Shown: positions 1 to 8,551, counted from the first letter of the stretch. The stretch: 10,354 nt of DNA from Isotricha intestinalis (GCA_023807065.1 JAJJLU010004690.1:1-10354); one strand, 5' to 3'. Notes: generated by a model not told the origin, from the sequence alone. Made by a program: numbers and translations.

Positions 1-346
1 ATTTTATCTAAAAATAATCCTTTAAAATATATATAAAGCTTTTTTTTTAAGTGTTTATCACTTTTTCCAACATTTTTAATGTTTAAAATATTTCAATTTT
101 TTTATACAATTAAATAAATACTAAATGCTCATAAGGATTTACTATTGGGAATTGAACATAATCCCAAATTCCCAATTCCCAAATAATTTTCTATAAAATT
201 TTATATAAATGTATAACTTTAAATTTTAATAATTCATTATAAACAATATATTTTTATTTTAAATAAAAAAATAATGTTTTATTCAATAAAATTAATCAGT
301 CTTTTTTTTATAGTAATTTAATGTCAAATATAATTTAAAAATTTTA
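1..346. other. A+T-rich non-coding leader upstream of the vWA gene
   Basis: No frame on either strand is convincingly coding here; stops are dense and there is no codon-like purine pattern. The stretch is long runs of A and T, broken by one G/C-bearing patch near 145-182 (listed separately). It presumably holds the promoter and 5' untranslated region of the gene starting at 347, but no recognisable core promoter element can be named. No telomeric repeat is present at the left end. Confidence 0.6.
145..182. repeat. Perfect 10-bp inverted repeat with CCCAA(A)TT direct repeats
   Basis: The left arm TTGGGAATTG (145-154) is the exact reverse complement of the right arm CAATTCCCAA (173-182), with an 18-base spacer. 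The spacer and right arm also hold three near-tandem copies of CCCAA(A)TT. It is the only G/C-containing patch in the leader and lies about 165 bases before the ATG at 347, so a protein-binding or RNA-hairpin role is possible. That role is inference only. Confidence 0.55.
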
Positions 347-3300
347 ATGCAAACAAAAGATTATAATATAATTTTACATCCATATAAAAAAGGATATGTA
401 GCTGAAACTTCAATAGCACAATCAAAATCAGGAAAAAATACAGATTATGAATTAATATTAATAGTAGATAGATCAGGTTCAATGAATTATAGTTATCCAA
501 TTCTTATAAATAAAATAATCCCATATCTTTTAGACAAATTAAAATTTCCTAAAAATAAACAAACTCATTTCATAACATTTGAAGATTATGTTGAATATAG
601 AAAATTTAAAAAATCAGATTTTTTAAATTGTAAAGAACCAGCTCCAGGAGCAATAGAAAAAATGAGTGATATTTTCCCTGAATTGAAAAAAATATTTATT
701 CCAAAAAATCAAAAAACTCCTTTTAGAATTTTAACTCTTTCAGATGGAGAATTAGTAGTAGAAGAAGAACGTAAATTAGTACCTAAATTAGCATCTGAAT
801 TTGCTAATGAAATAAAAGGAAAATTTAGAATAAATTCTCAAGCAATTAGATATTTTACTTCTGAATTTGGACAACCTGATACTTTAGCTTTAGCTTCTAT
901 ATTACAGTTAAATAATGTTAAAGAAGCTACTTTAATTGATATTAATTCAAGAGATTCTTATATTGAAACTGGAAATAAAATTTATGAATTATTTAAAGAT
1001 GATGGATTTGATTGTAGATTAAATATGAAATCTAATTGTGTTTGTATTAAAAGTGAACCTTGGGGAGAAAAAAAAGAAGAAATTCAACTTTTTATTGGAC
1101 AGAATTTTTTTTGGTTAGATGATTATAATGAAAATGTTAAGTTTAAAATAGAAGTAAATGATGAAGAAGAAGTTGAAATGAATGTTATTTACGGAGAAGA
1201 AATTAATATTTCGAATTATGGAAGGATTTTATATAATAAAATAAATGGATATTTAAATAAACTTAAAATATTAAAAATTGTAAACAATGAAAAATCACAA
1301 AAAGAAATAGAAATGATTTTTAATAATTTTAAAATATTTGAAGATTCATTAGAAAATAAAGAAGAAGAATTAGTATTAAAAGATGGTAAAATGGCTTCAA
1401 GAATTCTATATATTCAAAAATTAATTAAAAAAAGAAAAGGATTAATCTCAAATAAAATGAATGAAATTAAAAATGATAATATATTATCAGGACTTAATAG
1501 TCAACAAAAAGCTGATTATTTAAGAAGTGTTGATAATACAAAATTAGGAAAAAATTTAGCAAAAAGGGCATTAAATACTGGAGAAAATATAAATGAAATT
1601 GTATTTGAAGAAATAAATAATATATCTAAGAATATTAAAGAATTAGAAAATATTGATTATTCATCTCATCCTTCTAGTTTTTATTCAACATCAACAACAA
1701 TTGAATCTCTTAAAGACATTAGTGAATTAGTAAATGAATCATTTTTTAAAGAATTAGAAATTACTGATATTTTAAAATTAATTAATATAGTTGGTATAGG
1801 TTGCAATGGAAAAATTGGTGAATATCCTGATCCTTCTGTTTATATAGTTAAAAATATTTATCCTGGATGTTATATAAGTATTGCTGATATTGCAACTGCT
1901 GAAGAATATTCAAAAGGAAATAAACATTTAGAAGTTCCTGGAACAAAAGAAGAAATTAATAATTGTATTCCTATCTTTCCTAATTATAAAATATATAAAT
2001 TTTTACATAAATACTCACCTAAAATATTAGAATTATTATCTGGTTTAGGAATGAGAAGAGTACTTGCTGATATTCCTTTAACTTTTGAATCAACTATTTT
2101 ATCAGGATTATGGAAAATGATTGGAGTTTTAAAAACAAATAAAAGTGAAATTAATATTATGAGTTTTTTAAATATTTGTAATTCTATGATTTTTATTTGT
2201 GGAAAAAAATATAATGATGTAATTGAAATAATTAAAAATCAATTAAATGATAAAAATAATAAAATGGGATTATATATTAATAATTATGGATTATTTCAAA
2301 TGCTTCCTATTTTATATAATTCTGCAAAAAATAATATTTTCAATAAAAATGAACTTCAAAAAATATTTAGAGCAATTATAAGATTTGAAATATATAAAAT
2401 ATTTAGAAAAAGAATAAGAAAAGCAAAAAATCAAAATGATTTTATAAGAGAAAATTTAATATCTTCATTGGGAATAGACTTTGAAAAATATGGAACAAAA
2501 TTACCTGAATTATTTCAAAAACAAATTGATCCAGTTTTTTATAATCAATTCCATATTAATAAAGAAGTAATAAAAGAATATAAAAAAATATTAGGTTGGA
2601 CTGATTTAATTCCTTATTCATATATTCTATTTTCAGCTTCATTAAAAAATCCTCCTTTAGATAACATTAAAAATTTAAAAGAATATAAATTTGAAAATTT
2701 AAAAGAAAATTTAGGAATTAATTTTGATTATGATAAATTCATTGTTTTTAATATTGTTCAATCATTATTATATAAAGAAAAGAATAAAAGAGAAAATGAA
2801 GATGAAAAAAAAATGATAATAATGGATTCAAATGATGAAAAAGAAATTGATGTTTTTTTAAAAAAACAAGTAAAACGTATATATGCTGCTAAATATTCAA
2901 CTGAAAATCAAAAACAAATAAAAAAACAATTTGAAATCATTTCATCTGAACTTATACATAAAATAATTACAACAAAAGATTTAAATGAATTTAATGATTT
3001 AATGAAAAATGGAATAACAAAAGGATATTTAAATCATAAAATATCAAATGATAGTAGTAAAGGATATATAGATTTAAAAAAGCAAATATTAGATGAATCA
3101 ATTGATATTCCTTTAAGATATGAGAAATTAAAAGGAATTTTAAGTGGAAAAAATGAAAAAGGAGAAGATTTATGGAATAATGGAAATCCAATAAGAACTC
3201 ATAGAAGAGATTATCAGAAATTTATTAAAAAAAATAAACCAGAAATTTGGGAAGAAATTAATAAATATAATACTTTACATAAATATAGGGAAAAAACCAA

Positions 3301-3751
3301 TAGACAAGGTCATTCTAATTCAAAAAAATCTTATTGGGCAATTGGATTTGATACAATTGAAGATTTTTATACACTATCAGATAAAAAAGATATTGATGAA
3401 TATAAAAAAATTCATAATAATTGTTGTGGATTAGGAGATATCAAAAATAGATTAAAATATATTAAAAAAGCTGAAAGAAAATTAAAAAGAAAAGAATTTA
3501 GAAAAAAGAAAAATAATAATGATGATGAAAATAAAATGGATATTGATTCAGACGGAAGTGAAGGATTAATTGGAAGAAAAAAACAGAGATTTTTTTATAG
3601 AGGAGGGAAAGGAAGAAAAAAGAAAAAAGTAAATGAAGGTTCAAGTGGAGTTGTTTCAAGAGGAAGAGGAGTTGGTTCTATGTTAAGAGGAAGAGGTGAT
3701 AGTTCTATTTTTAGAGGAAGAGGAGGTGTTTATCATGATGAAAAAAAATGA
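347..3751 (+). CDS. Large von Willebrand A (vWA) domain protein with an RGG-type C-terminal tail
   Basis: An intact 1134-residue frame without introns, ending in TGA. The vWA domain lies near the N-terminus (about residues 35-235): a hydrophobic strand leads into the metal-binding (MIDAS) motif DRSGSM at 41-46 (D41, S43, S45), and the later LSDGE at 131-135 supplies the usual Asp (D133). The Thr expected in the middle MIDAS loop is not obvious: the region around residues 97-105 reads EPAPGAIEK. A central block including GLGMRR (566-571) and the late motifs RQGHS (986-990), SYWAIGF and HNNCCG (1023-1028) resemble, from memory, large vWA proteins of other protists. After an acidic patch the last 60 residues are Lys/Arg-rich with RGG and three RGRG motifs, suggesting RNA binding or nuclear localisation. 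vWA domains mediate metal-dependent protein contacts; the partner is unknown. All 28 Gln codons are CAA or CAG. If TGA meant Trp, the frame would run only 14 codons further, to TAA at 3791. No gene symbol can be assigned. Confidence 0.94.
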   Translation: MQTKDYNIILHPYKKGYVAETSIAQSKSGKNTDYELILIVDRSGSMNYSYPILINKIIPYLLDKLKFPKNKQTHFITFEDYVEYRKFKKSDFLNCKEPAPGAIEKMSDIFPELKKIFIPKNQKTPFRILTLSDGELVVEEERKLVPKLASEFANEIKGKFRINSQAIRYFTSEFGQPDTLALASILQLNNVKEATLIDINSRDSYIETGNKIYELFKDDGFDCRLNMKSNCVCIKSEPWGEKKEEIQLFIGQNFFWLDDYNENVKFKIEVNDEEEVEMNVIYGEEINISNYGRILYNKINGYLNKLKILKIVNNEKSQKEIEMIFNNFKIFEDSLENKEEELVLKDGKMASRILYIQKLIKKRKGLISNKMNEIKNDNILSGLNSQQKADYLRSVDNTKLGKNLAKRALNTGENINEIVFEEINNISKNIKELENIDYSSHPSSFYSTSTTIESLKDISELVNESFFKELEITDILKLINIVGIGCNGKIGEYPDPSVYIVKNIYPGCYISIADIATAEEYSKGNKHLEVPGTKEEINNCIPIFPNYKIYKFLHKYSPKILELLSGLGMRRVLADIPLTFESTILSGLWKMIGVLKTNKSEINIMSFLNICNSMIFICGKKYNDVIEIIKNQLNDKNNKMGLYINNYGLFQMLPILYNSAKNNIFNKNELQKIFRAIIRFEIYKIFRKRIRKAKNQNDFIRENLISSLGIDFEKYGTKLPELFQKQIDPVFYNQFHINKEVIKEYKKILGWTDLIPYSYILFSASLKNPPLDNIKNLKEYKFENLKENLGINFDYDKFIVFNIVQSLLYKEKNKRENEDEKKMIIMDSNDEKEIDVFLKKQVKRIYAAKYSTENQKQIKKQFEIISSELIHKIITTKDLNEFNDLMKNGITKGYLNHKISNDSSKGYIDLKKQILDESIDIPLRYEKLKGILSGKNEKGEDLWNNGNPIRTHRRDYQKFIKKNKPEIWEEINKYNTLHKYREKTNRQGHSNSKKSYWAIGFDTIEDFYTLSDKKDIDEYKKIHNNCCGLGDIKNRLKYIKKAERKLKRKEFRKKKNNNDDENKMDIDSDGSEGLIGRKKQRFFYRGGKGRKKKKVNEGSSGVVSRGRGVGSMLRGRGDSSIFRGRGGVYHDEKK
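3659..3739 (+). repeat. Three tandem 27-bp units encoding RGRG nonapeptides
   Basis: The 11-base core AGAGGAAGAGG recurs at 3659, 3686 and 3713, exactly 27 bases apart. In frame this gives three nine-residue units starting at residues 1105, 1114 and 1123 of the vWA protein, each opening with Arg-Gly-Arg-Gly and differing in the other five positions. The regular spacing points to tandem duplication of one small unit. RGG/RGRG repeats commonly bind RNA and are arginine-methylated in other eukaryotes; that role here is inference. Confidence 0.85.
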
Positions 3752-4187
3752 AAAAAAGGGAATTTTAAGCTTTTATATTTAAAAGTTTGATAATTTAAAA
3801 TAATTATTGAAATTATTCAAGAATATTTAAATTATTTAATTGAATAAATTTTTAAGAAAAAATATATAATAAAGATTAATTGAGGATTGGGCCAAATCCC
3901 CATATCAGATAATTACTTTTAATTTATAACAATTAGTATATTATTATTTCTTTAATTCAGAATTTTCAATAAATTTAATTTTAAATCTCTTAACAATTCA
4001 ATTTAATTAAAAATAAAATATTTGAAATAAAAACAATTTGAGAATCCTTGAGATTCTTTAAAAATCATAATAATATTGAATTGATTAAATCTCATATAAA
4101 TAAACAAATAAAACTATTTTTTTTTAAAAATAAATAAAAAATCAAAATTTTAAATTTCTTTTTTATACAATTTATAATTTAATCACT
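3752..4187. other. Intergenic spacer between the vWA gene and the EF-hand relic
   Basis: A 436-base, very A+T-rich spacer with no frame I would call coding. It should contain the 3' untranslated region of the vWA gene and the upstream region of the EF-hand gene. Two structured patches stand out: the near-palindrome at 3884-3899 and a small hairpin AGAATC / GATTCT with a five-base loop at 4041-4057. No tRNA-like or other RNA gene was recognised. Confidence 0.6.
3884..3899. repeat. 16-bp near-palindrome centred on GGCC
   Basis: GGATTGGGCCAAATCC matches its own reverse complement at 14 of 16 positions. It is the most G/C-rich spot in the spacer, about 130 bases after the vWA stop codon and 290 bases before the EF-hand ATG. 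It shares the pattern ATTGGG...AATCCC with the inverted repeat upstream of the vWA gene. It could be a transcription-factor site, a 3' processing hairpin or chance; no function can be assigned. Confidence 0.5.
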
Positions 4188-5850
4188 ATGTCTTTTAAAA
4201 TAACAATGGAAAATTATTTAAAAGATAAAATAAAATAATCTAAAGATTATAGAGATTTCGGTCAAATAAAGGAATTTATAGGAGGAAAAGGTGATTATTG
4301 ATTTAAATATTTAAAAGAAATATATATAGATTTAGCAGATCGTTTGGATTCAGATAAAAAAAGGAATATTAAAAATGCATTCTTTGATTATAGTAAATAA
4401 CCAATATATATTTCATAAAAAAGTTTTTTATGCTTTTGAATGAAGACAAAAATAATTTTTTAAATCCAAAAGAATTTATTTTCTGGTGAATAAATTATAT
4501 AATGGAACTTATGAAGAAGCATTAGAAATAATATTTTCATTATTAGACATTAATAATGATGGAATTATTGAACTAGATAATATTAGAATGATGTTAAGTT
4601 ATCTTACTTTAAAAATACATAAATATAATATAGAATATAAATACCAAATGAAATCTTTAGATGAAATTGATGAAATTTTAAAATATTCTTTCAGAGATAA
4701 AAAATATATTAACAGAAGAATTTTTTATAGAAAAAGTGATTCTTATTTATAAATATTATGTTTTTAATATCAGAGAAACCCCTTTCTGAAGAAAATATTA
4801 ATGTTTTAATTCCTTAAAATCATCCTAATAGAAAAACAAATGTTAATTTAGAAAGGAAATTTATATAAAAACCTCTCTTACTCCTGCAAGTATATAAATT
4901 CAAAGTTCACATTTAAAAAAACATTTTGAATTAAATTCAAATAAACATTTAACTCCTGAAGTTTCTGGTATTTCAATTAAATTTCATAATGAAAATATTC
5001 CTAATAAAAAAATTTTGATGAAAATTCCAATATAAATGATATTATTAATAATTCGACAAAAATGGAATAAAAAAAAATGAAAGATGATCTTTTAGTTTAG
5101 AAAGTCAATTAATTAAAATGGATAAGGATGATATTGAAAAACAAAATAAAATTGAAATTACAATAAATAATGAATTAAGCTCGATTTAAGTCCTAATATA
5201 AGAGATTCAAATGAATGAAATATCTGAGTTAAAAAAAGAGAATTATCATTGTACTTTATTCTCATTTATCATATAAAACACTAAAAAAACTGAATTTAAC
5301 TCAAGGAAATTACAATAAATAATTGTTTAAAGAAGAACAATAATTAATAAAATATACTAATAATATTAAAACTGTAATTAATATACAAAAAGAAGAAAGA
5401 TTAAAAAGAAAAGCACATTTAAATAAAGAAGGTCTTATTTTTCTTTGTATTTAACAGGAAAAAATTTAAAATCATAAATTTACTTTTAGAAAAAAGAATT
5501 AAAACAAAATAATAATAATATTATTAAAAAAGAAAAATTAAAACTTTAAGTACTATTTTAAATGATCAAGGAACAAAAGATAGTTTAAATTCTAATGATG
5601 ATGTTAAAGTTTTTTTAAAAGTTATTTCAAAAACTAAGAATAAAATTTGAAATAATAATTGATAGAATAAAAAAGATTTGATTAATAAGAAATTCAATTA
5701 AAAATAAAAAAAAAGTTTTAAATGAAATTCAAAACTTGAAAAAAAAATTCTTCATTTTTATAAATATTTAATTAAAGTTATAGAAGAAATTAAAAAAATT
5801 TCATATAAAACATTTATCACAAATTATTTATAGACTAAATTTATAATATA
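4188..5850 (+). pseudogene. EF-hand protein gene, broken by in-frame stops and frame breaks, or read with reassigned stops
   Basis: Read piecewise from ATG 4188, this encodes a typical ciliate-style EF-hand protein, but no continuous standard frame exists. Reading starts in the 4188 frame (through Gly-Gly-Lys-Gly-Asp-Tyr, a TGA at 4299 and Asp-Leu-Ala-Asp), passes to the frame at 4430, then 4486-4752, then 4758. Two calcium-loop sequences are clear: one at 4439-4474 (N1, D3, N5, E12) and a better one at 4546-4581 (D1, N3, D5, G6, E9, but N at position 12). Their spacing fits a paired EF-hand module once one missing base is allowed. Downstream is a long Lys/Glu/Gln-rich, partly coiled-coil-like tail. 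At least fifteen TAA/TAG codons fall inside the best reading, for example 4236, 4398, 4416, 4750, 4815, 4866 and 4895. Roughly ten one-base breaks occur, mostly where a homopolymer seems one base short. The end is approximate. The product would sense calcium. Decay fits best; a recoded gene or assembly error is possible. Confidence 0.7.
4439..4581 (+). other. Paired EF-hand calcium-binding loops inside the EF-hand relic
   Basis: The loop at 4439-4474 translates to Asn-Glu-Asp-Lys-Asn-Asn-Phe-Leu-Asn-Pro-Lys-Glu, with acceptable ligands at 1, 3, 5 and 12. The loop at 4546-4581 translates to Asp-Ile-Asn-Asn-Asp-Gly-Ile-Ile-Glu-Leu-Asp-Asn, canonical through position 9 but with Asn replacing the usual Glu at 12, which should weaken calcium binding. 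A frame break lies between them near 4484-4488, where TGGTGAAT is probably one T short. Confidence 0.75.
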
Positions 5851-5926
5851 ATTATAAATAAATTATCTCTTTTCTTTTTTTAAAAAAATATTATATTTTA
5901 CAATAAACTTTTTTCTTTTCTTTACA

Positions 5927-7594
5927 TTAAATGCCAGAAACTAATTTTTTAATTGATTGATTCTTTTTACTTGTAATATTAGAAATTTGAGTTTTAAAAT
6001 TAGCTTTTTTATTAAAAACTGATTGAAAATTATTATTAAAATTATTTATTGTTTTTTCATTATTCAAAGAAAAAAAATAATTATTATCCATAAAATTAAA
6101 TTGCTCAAAATTAAAAACAACTTTTTTTACTTCTTCTACATCATTATATAATTTAAAAAATCTAATAATTTCAAAATAAATAAGAATATTATTATATATT
6201 TCTTCAATATTTTGATTTATAATCTTTTTATTGTATTTACAAAGAATGATATTTATTATTGAAAAACAATTTAAAAATTTTGTATAATTTTTTTGACTTT
6301 TATTATTATGATTTTTAAAGTTTAATCCTTGCTTTCCATTAATTTCTGAATTACTTCTAGAATTAACTTCATTTAAATTAATATTATCTGACATTTCTTC
6401 AGGAATAATTAATTGATTTTTAATTTTTGTACTTTTAGCAACATCACTCATAAACAAATTAATATTTTCTCTTTTATTTTTTTCAGTATCTCTATTATAA
6501 TTAGATATATGAGCATTAGAATAATATTTTCTCGAAGGAAATTTTAATAATTGTAATTTATCACTTATTTTTATATCAAAGAAAGAAAATAAGTAAAATT
6601 TATAATAAACATTTTCAAAAAAATAAACAAGTGAATCTCCAAGCAAAAAAATAAATTTCATCATTCCTGCAATATCTGCAATAACACTTGCAAATTTTTT
6701 ATATGTTCTACTATAAACATATCTATCAGAAGAAGCTCTTACTATCATAGTCATAAAATTAGATTCTATATCTCTCATATCAGTATGTTCAAAACTTTTA
6801 TCAAAACCATAATAAATTTCTTTTTTATGAGATTCAAACAATAAATTAGAATCAGTTTTTATTTCATTTGTTCTAAAATAAACCCAAAAATCTTTATACA
6901 TAAGTGATGATATTGTAGTATATTGATTTATACCATTATATATAACTGGCTTTTTATAATTTAAAGGTTGAACAATAATGTCGCTTATAAACATTCCAAA
7001 ATATCCTCCTTTTAACATATCTATTATTTTACTTTTTTCTTCGCAATTTTTATTATTATTACAAAAGTTAAATCTAAATGTTAAATAATTCCAATAACTT
7101 CTCCCAAAATCACCTTCTAATATTAATTCATCTGGATTTTCTAAACAATATAAATTTTCCAATGATAAAGTATGAAAATAATCTTTTAAAATATTTATAT
7201 TTATTTTATCACATGTTGTTATTGATATTGGAGTATTTTTTTCTATTGTATTTCCATCATTGTCAACTTTTGTTTGAGTATAACTTGCAGATACACTATA
7301 TATACTTTCATTTACATAATTTGTATAATTTTGATATTGAAGAGAAAAGGTAAATATGAAATTCTTTGATAAATTAATTGGATTTGGATATTCATCAACA
7401 TAAACAGTTCTTGTTATTTGAGGATTTTTTCTATTTAATAATTCTAAACTACAATATACTGAAAAGAAAATAATTATAAATATTGAAAAAAATGAAGCTA
7501 TTTGACTGAATAAAGTATAGAATTGTTTTGAACCATTTACATAAAAAGTAGGAGGAATTCCATATAGAACAAATAAATCGAAGTAAGATGCCAT
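5927..7594 (-). CDS. Two-pass transmembrane protein of a ciliate-type family with a Cys-containing luminal domain
   Basis: An intact 555-residue minus-strand frame from the ATG at 7592-7594 to a TAA. Residues about 29-51 are a strongly hydrophobic membrane segment preceded by a short cytosolic N-terminus. Residues about 60-295 form a probable luminal or extracellular domain with four Cys (128, 150, 178, 184), possibly two disulfides, and N-glycosylation sequons at N74, N89 and N95. A second membrane segment covers about 302-335 (starting Phe-Ala-Ser-Val-Ile-Ala-Asp-Ile-Ala-Gly). The remaining 220 residues are a polar, Asn/Lys-rich cytosolic tail with an amphipathic helical stretch near 440-485. 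The architecture (TM, Cys domain, TM with Asp-Ile-Gly/Ala-Gly, helical tail) matches, from memory, a large family of uncharacterised ciliate membrane proteins. All 17 Gln codons are CAA or CAG. It converges with the EF-hand relic about 75 bases away. The function is unknown; a surface or endomembrane role is likely. Confidence 0.92.
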   Translation of the reverse strand: MASYFDLFVLYGIPPTFYVNGSKQFYTLFSQIASFFSIFIIIFFSVYCSLELLNRKNPQITRTVYVDEYPNPINLSKNFIFTFSLQYQNYTNYVNESIYSVSASYTQTKVDNDGNTIEKNTPISITTCDKININILKDYFHTLSLENLYCLENPDELILEGDFGRSYWNYLTFRFNFCNNNKNCEEKSKIIDMLKGGYFGMFISDIIVQPLNYKKPVIYNGINQYTTISSLMYKDFWVYFRTNEIKTDSNLLFESHKKEIYYGFDKSFEHTDMRDIESNFMTMIVRASSDRYVYSRTYKKFASVIADIAGMMKFIFLLGDSLVYFFENVYYKFYLFSFFDIKISDKLQLLKFPSRKYYSNAHISNYNRDTEKNKRENINLFMSDVAKSTKIKNQLIIPEEMSDNINLNEVNSRSNSEINGKQGLNFKNHNNKSQKNYTKFLNCFSIINIILCKYNKKIINQNIEEIYNNILIYFEIIRFFKLYNDVEEVKKVVFNFEQFNFMDNNYFFSLNNEKTINNFNNNFQSVFNKKANFKTQISNITSKKNQSIKKLVSGI

Positions 7595-7912
7595 TGAATA
7601 TTATTATTATTTATTTAAAGTAAATATTATAATCACTTTTATTTATTTTGAATCATTAATTTAGATATTAAAAAAAAAAATTAGAAAATACAATGTAAAT
7701 ATTTATAAATTAATTAAAAATACAACTAATGACTTATATATATTTATTATTATCTGTAATAAAAAAGTAAAATAAAAAAAAATATATAATCGTTAGTATT
7801 ATAGTAATTAGATTAATTTTTTTATTTATTGTTAAATTGAATAATTAAAAAATAAAAAAAAATAATAAAGAAAATTGAAATCACTCACTCAATCCAAAAA
7901 TTAAAATGTGTG
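7595..7912. other. Divergent intergenic region
   Basis: A 318-base spacer between the minus-strand membrane-protein gene and the plus-strand relic beginning at 7913. It is almost entirely A and T, with long A runs, and holds no frame or RNA gene I can support. Because the flanking reading directions diverge, both promoters should lie here. A small CACTCACTCA patch at 7882-7891, shortly before the ATG at 7913, is the only notable non-A/T string. Confidence 0.6.
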
Positions 7913-8551
7913 ATGAGTTTTGAATACTCATTAAGAAAAGGAAAATCTAAAATTCTTTAGGAAAAAAGATTCACTGAAAATCACAGATTTATTGTCATTT
8001 CTACAAAAATATATATATTTAGAAATAATTTATAAAGATATTCCAAAAAAATCAGAGTTTTATTTTTTAAAATAATATATTTACCTTTATTGAAGGTATG
8101 AAATGACTCTAATTATTAGTTTTATAGTTTTAATGAAGGAGAAGAAAAAGATGTAATTATTCATAGAAAAATTATTTTTTTTGTTTTAAGTCAAGAATAT
8201 TCTAACGAAGAAAATGATTTATGTTCTGAATAATATATGGTAGAAAGAGAAACAATAATTCAATAATGGTTTAATTATTTTCAAAATGAATAAATTAATG
8301 AATTTAATTTTTAAAAATTTATGCGATTTTTTATTAAAGATAATAAAAAATAGGCAAAGAAAAAAGTTCTTTCAAAATAATGAAAGATATATATTCATAA
8401 TATGGAAAGAAATATTAATAATTAAGTCTAAAATAAGATTATTAAAGTTTAAATATACATTTTTTTTTATTGATAAATTTTATGATTTTTTTCATTGAAA
8501 AAATGGTTCCTTCTTAATAACATTTTTTAGTGAATTAATATATATAAATTT
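7913..8551 (+). pseudogene. Stop-riddled coding relic or recoded gene, possibly PH-like
   Basis: From ATG 7913 one frame gives a protein-like reading over 465 bases without any indel, but it contains eight TAA/TAG codons (7958, 8033, 8117, 8231, 8264, 8291, 8312, 8351) and one TGA (8099); only three CAA codons occur in the same stretch. Near 8378-8385 the sensible reading moves one frame, as if a base were missing, and continues through Tyr-Gly-Lys-Lys-Tyr and Glu-Lys-Met-Val-Pro-Ser to about 8551. Read with TAA/TAG as Gln, the early part has beta-strand-like segments (Arg-Phe-Ile-Val-Ile-Ser-Thr-Lys-Ile-Tyr-Ile-Phe). A later segment, Ile-Ile-Gln-Gln-Trp-Phe-Asn-Tyr-Phe, recalls the closing Trp helix of a PH domain; this is tentative. 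It ends just before the PH-domain gene at 8568. In very A+T-rich DNA, ignoring TAA/TAG makes open frames easily, so the case rests on codon content rather than length. Start and end are approximate. Confidence 0.5.

Noticed and set aside
2991..3191. Minus-strand 66-codon open frame inside the vWA gene
   Set aside because: It is antisense to a well-supported coding region and its Leu/Ile/Tyr/His-rich content is what antisense of Lys/Asn-rich sequence gives.
3749..3793. Read-through of the vWA stop TGA as Trp
   Set aside because: It adds only 14 residues before TAA, and the RGG tail makes a natural end. The vWA gene uses TGG for all its Trp.
4486..4752. A stand-alone small EF-hand gene starting at GTG
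   Set aside because: Coding similarity continues on both sides in other frames, so this is one fragment of the larger broken gene rather than a gene with a GTG start.
4410..5500. Short spliceosomal introns as the cause of the frame changes in the EF-hand segment
   Set aside because: The protein reading continues across each break with no inserted sequence; breaks need about one added base, not removal of a GT-AG segment.
7078..7353. Plus-strand 91-codon open frame
   Set aside because: It is a shadow of the luminal domain of the minus-strand membrane protein, with no independent coding signal.
8286..8498. Plus-strand 70-codon standard-code open frame
   Set aside because: It lies out of frame with the better readings of the 7913-8551 segment and is just Lys/Ile/Phe-rich; probably a chance open stretch.
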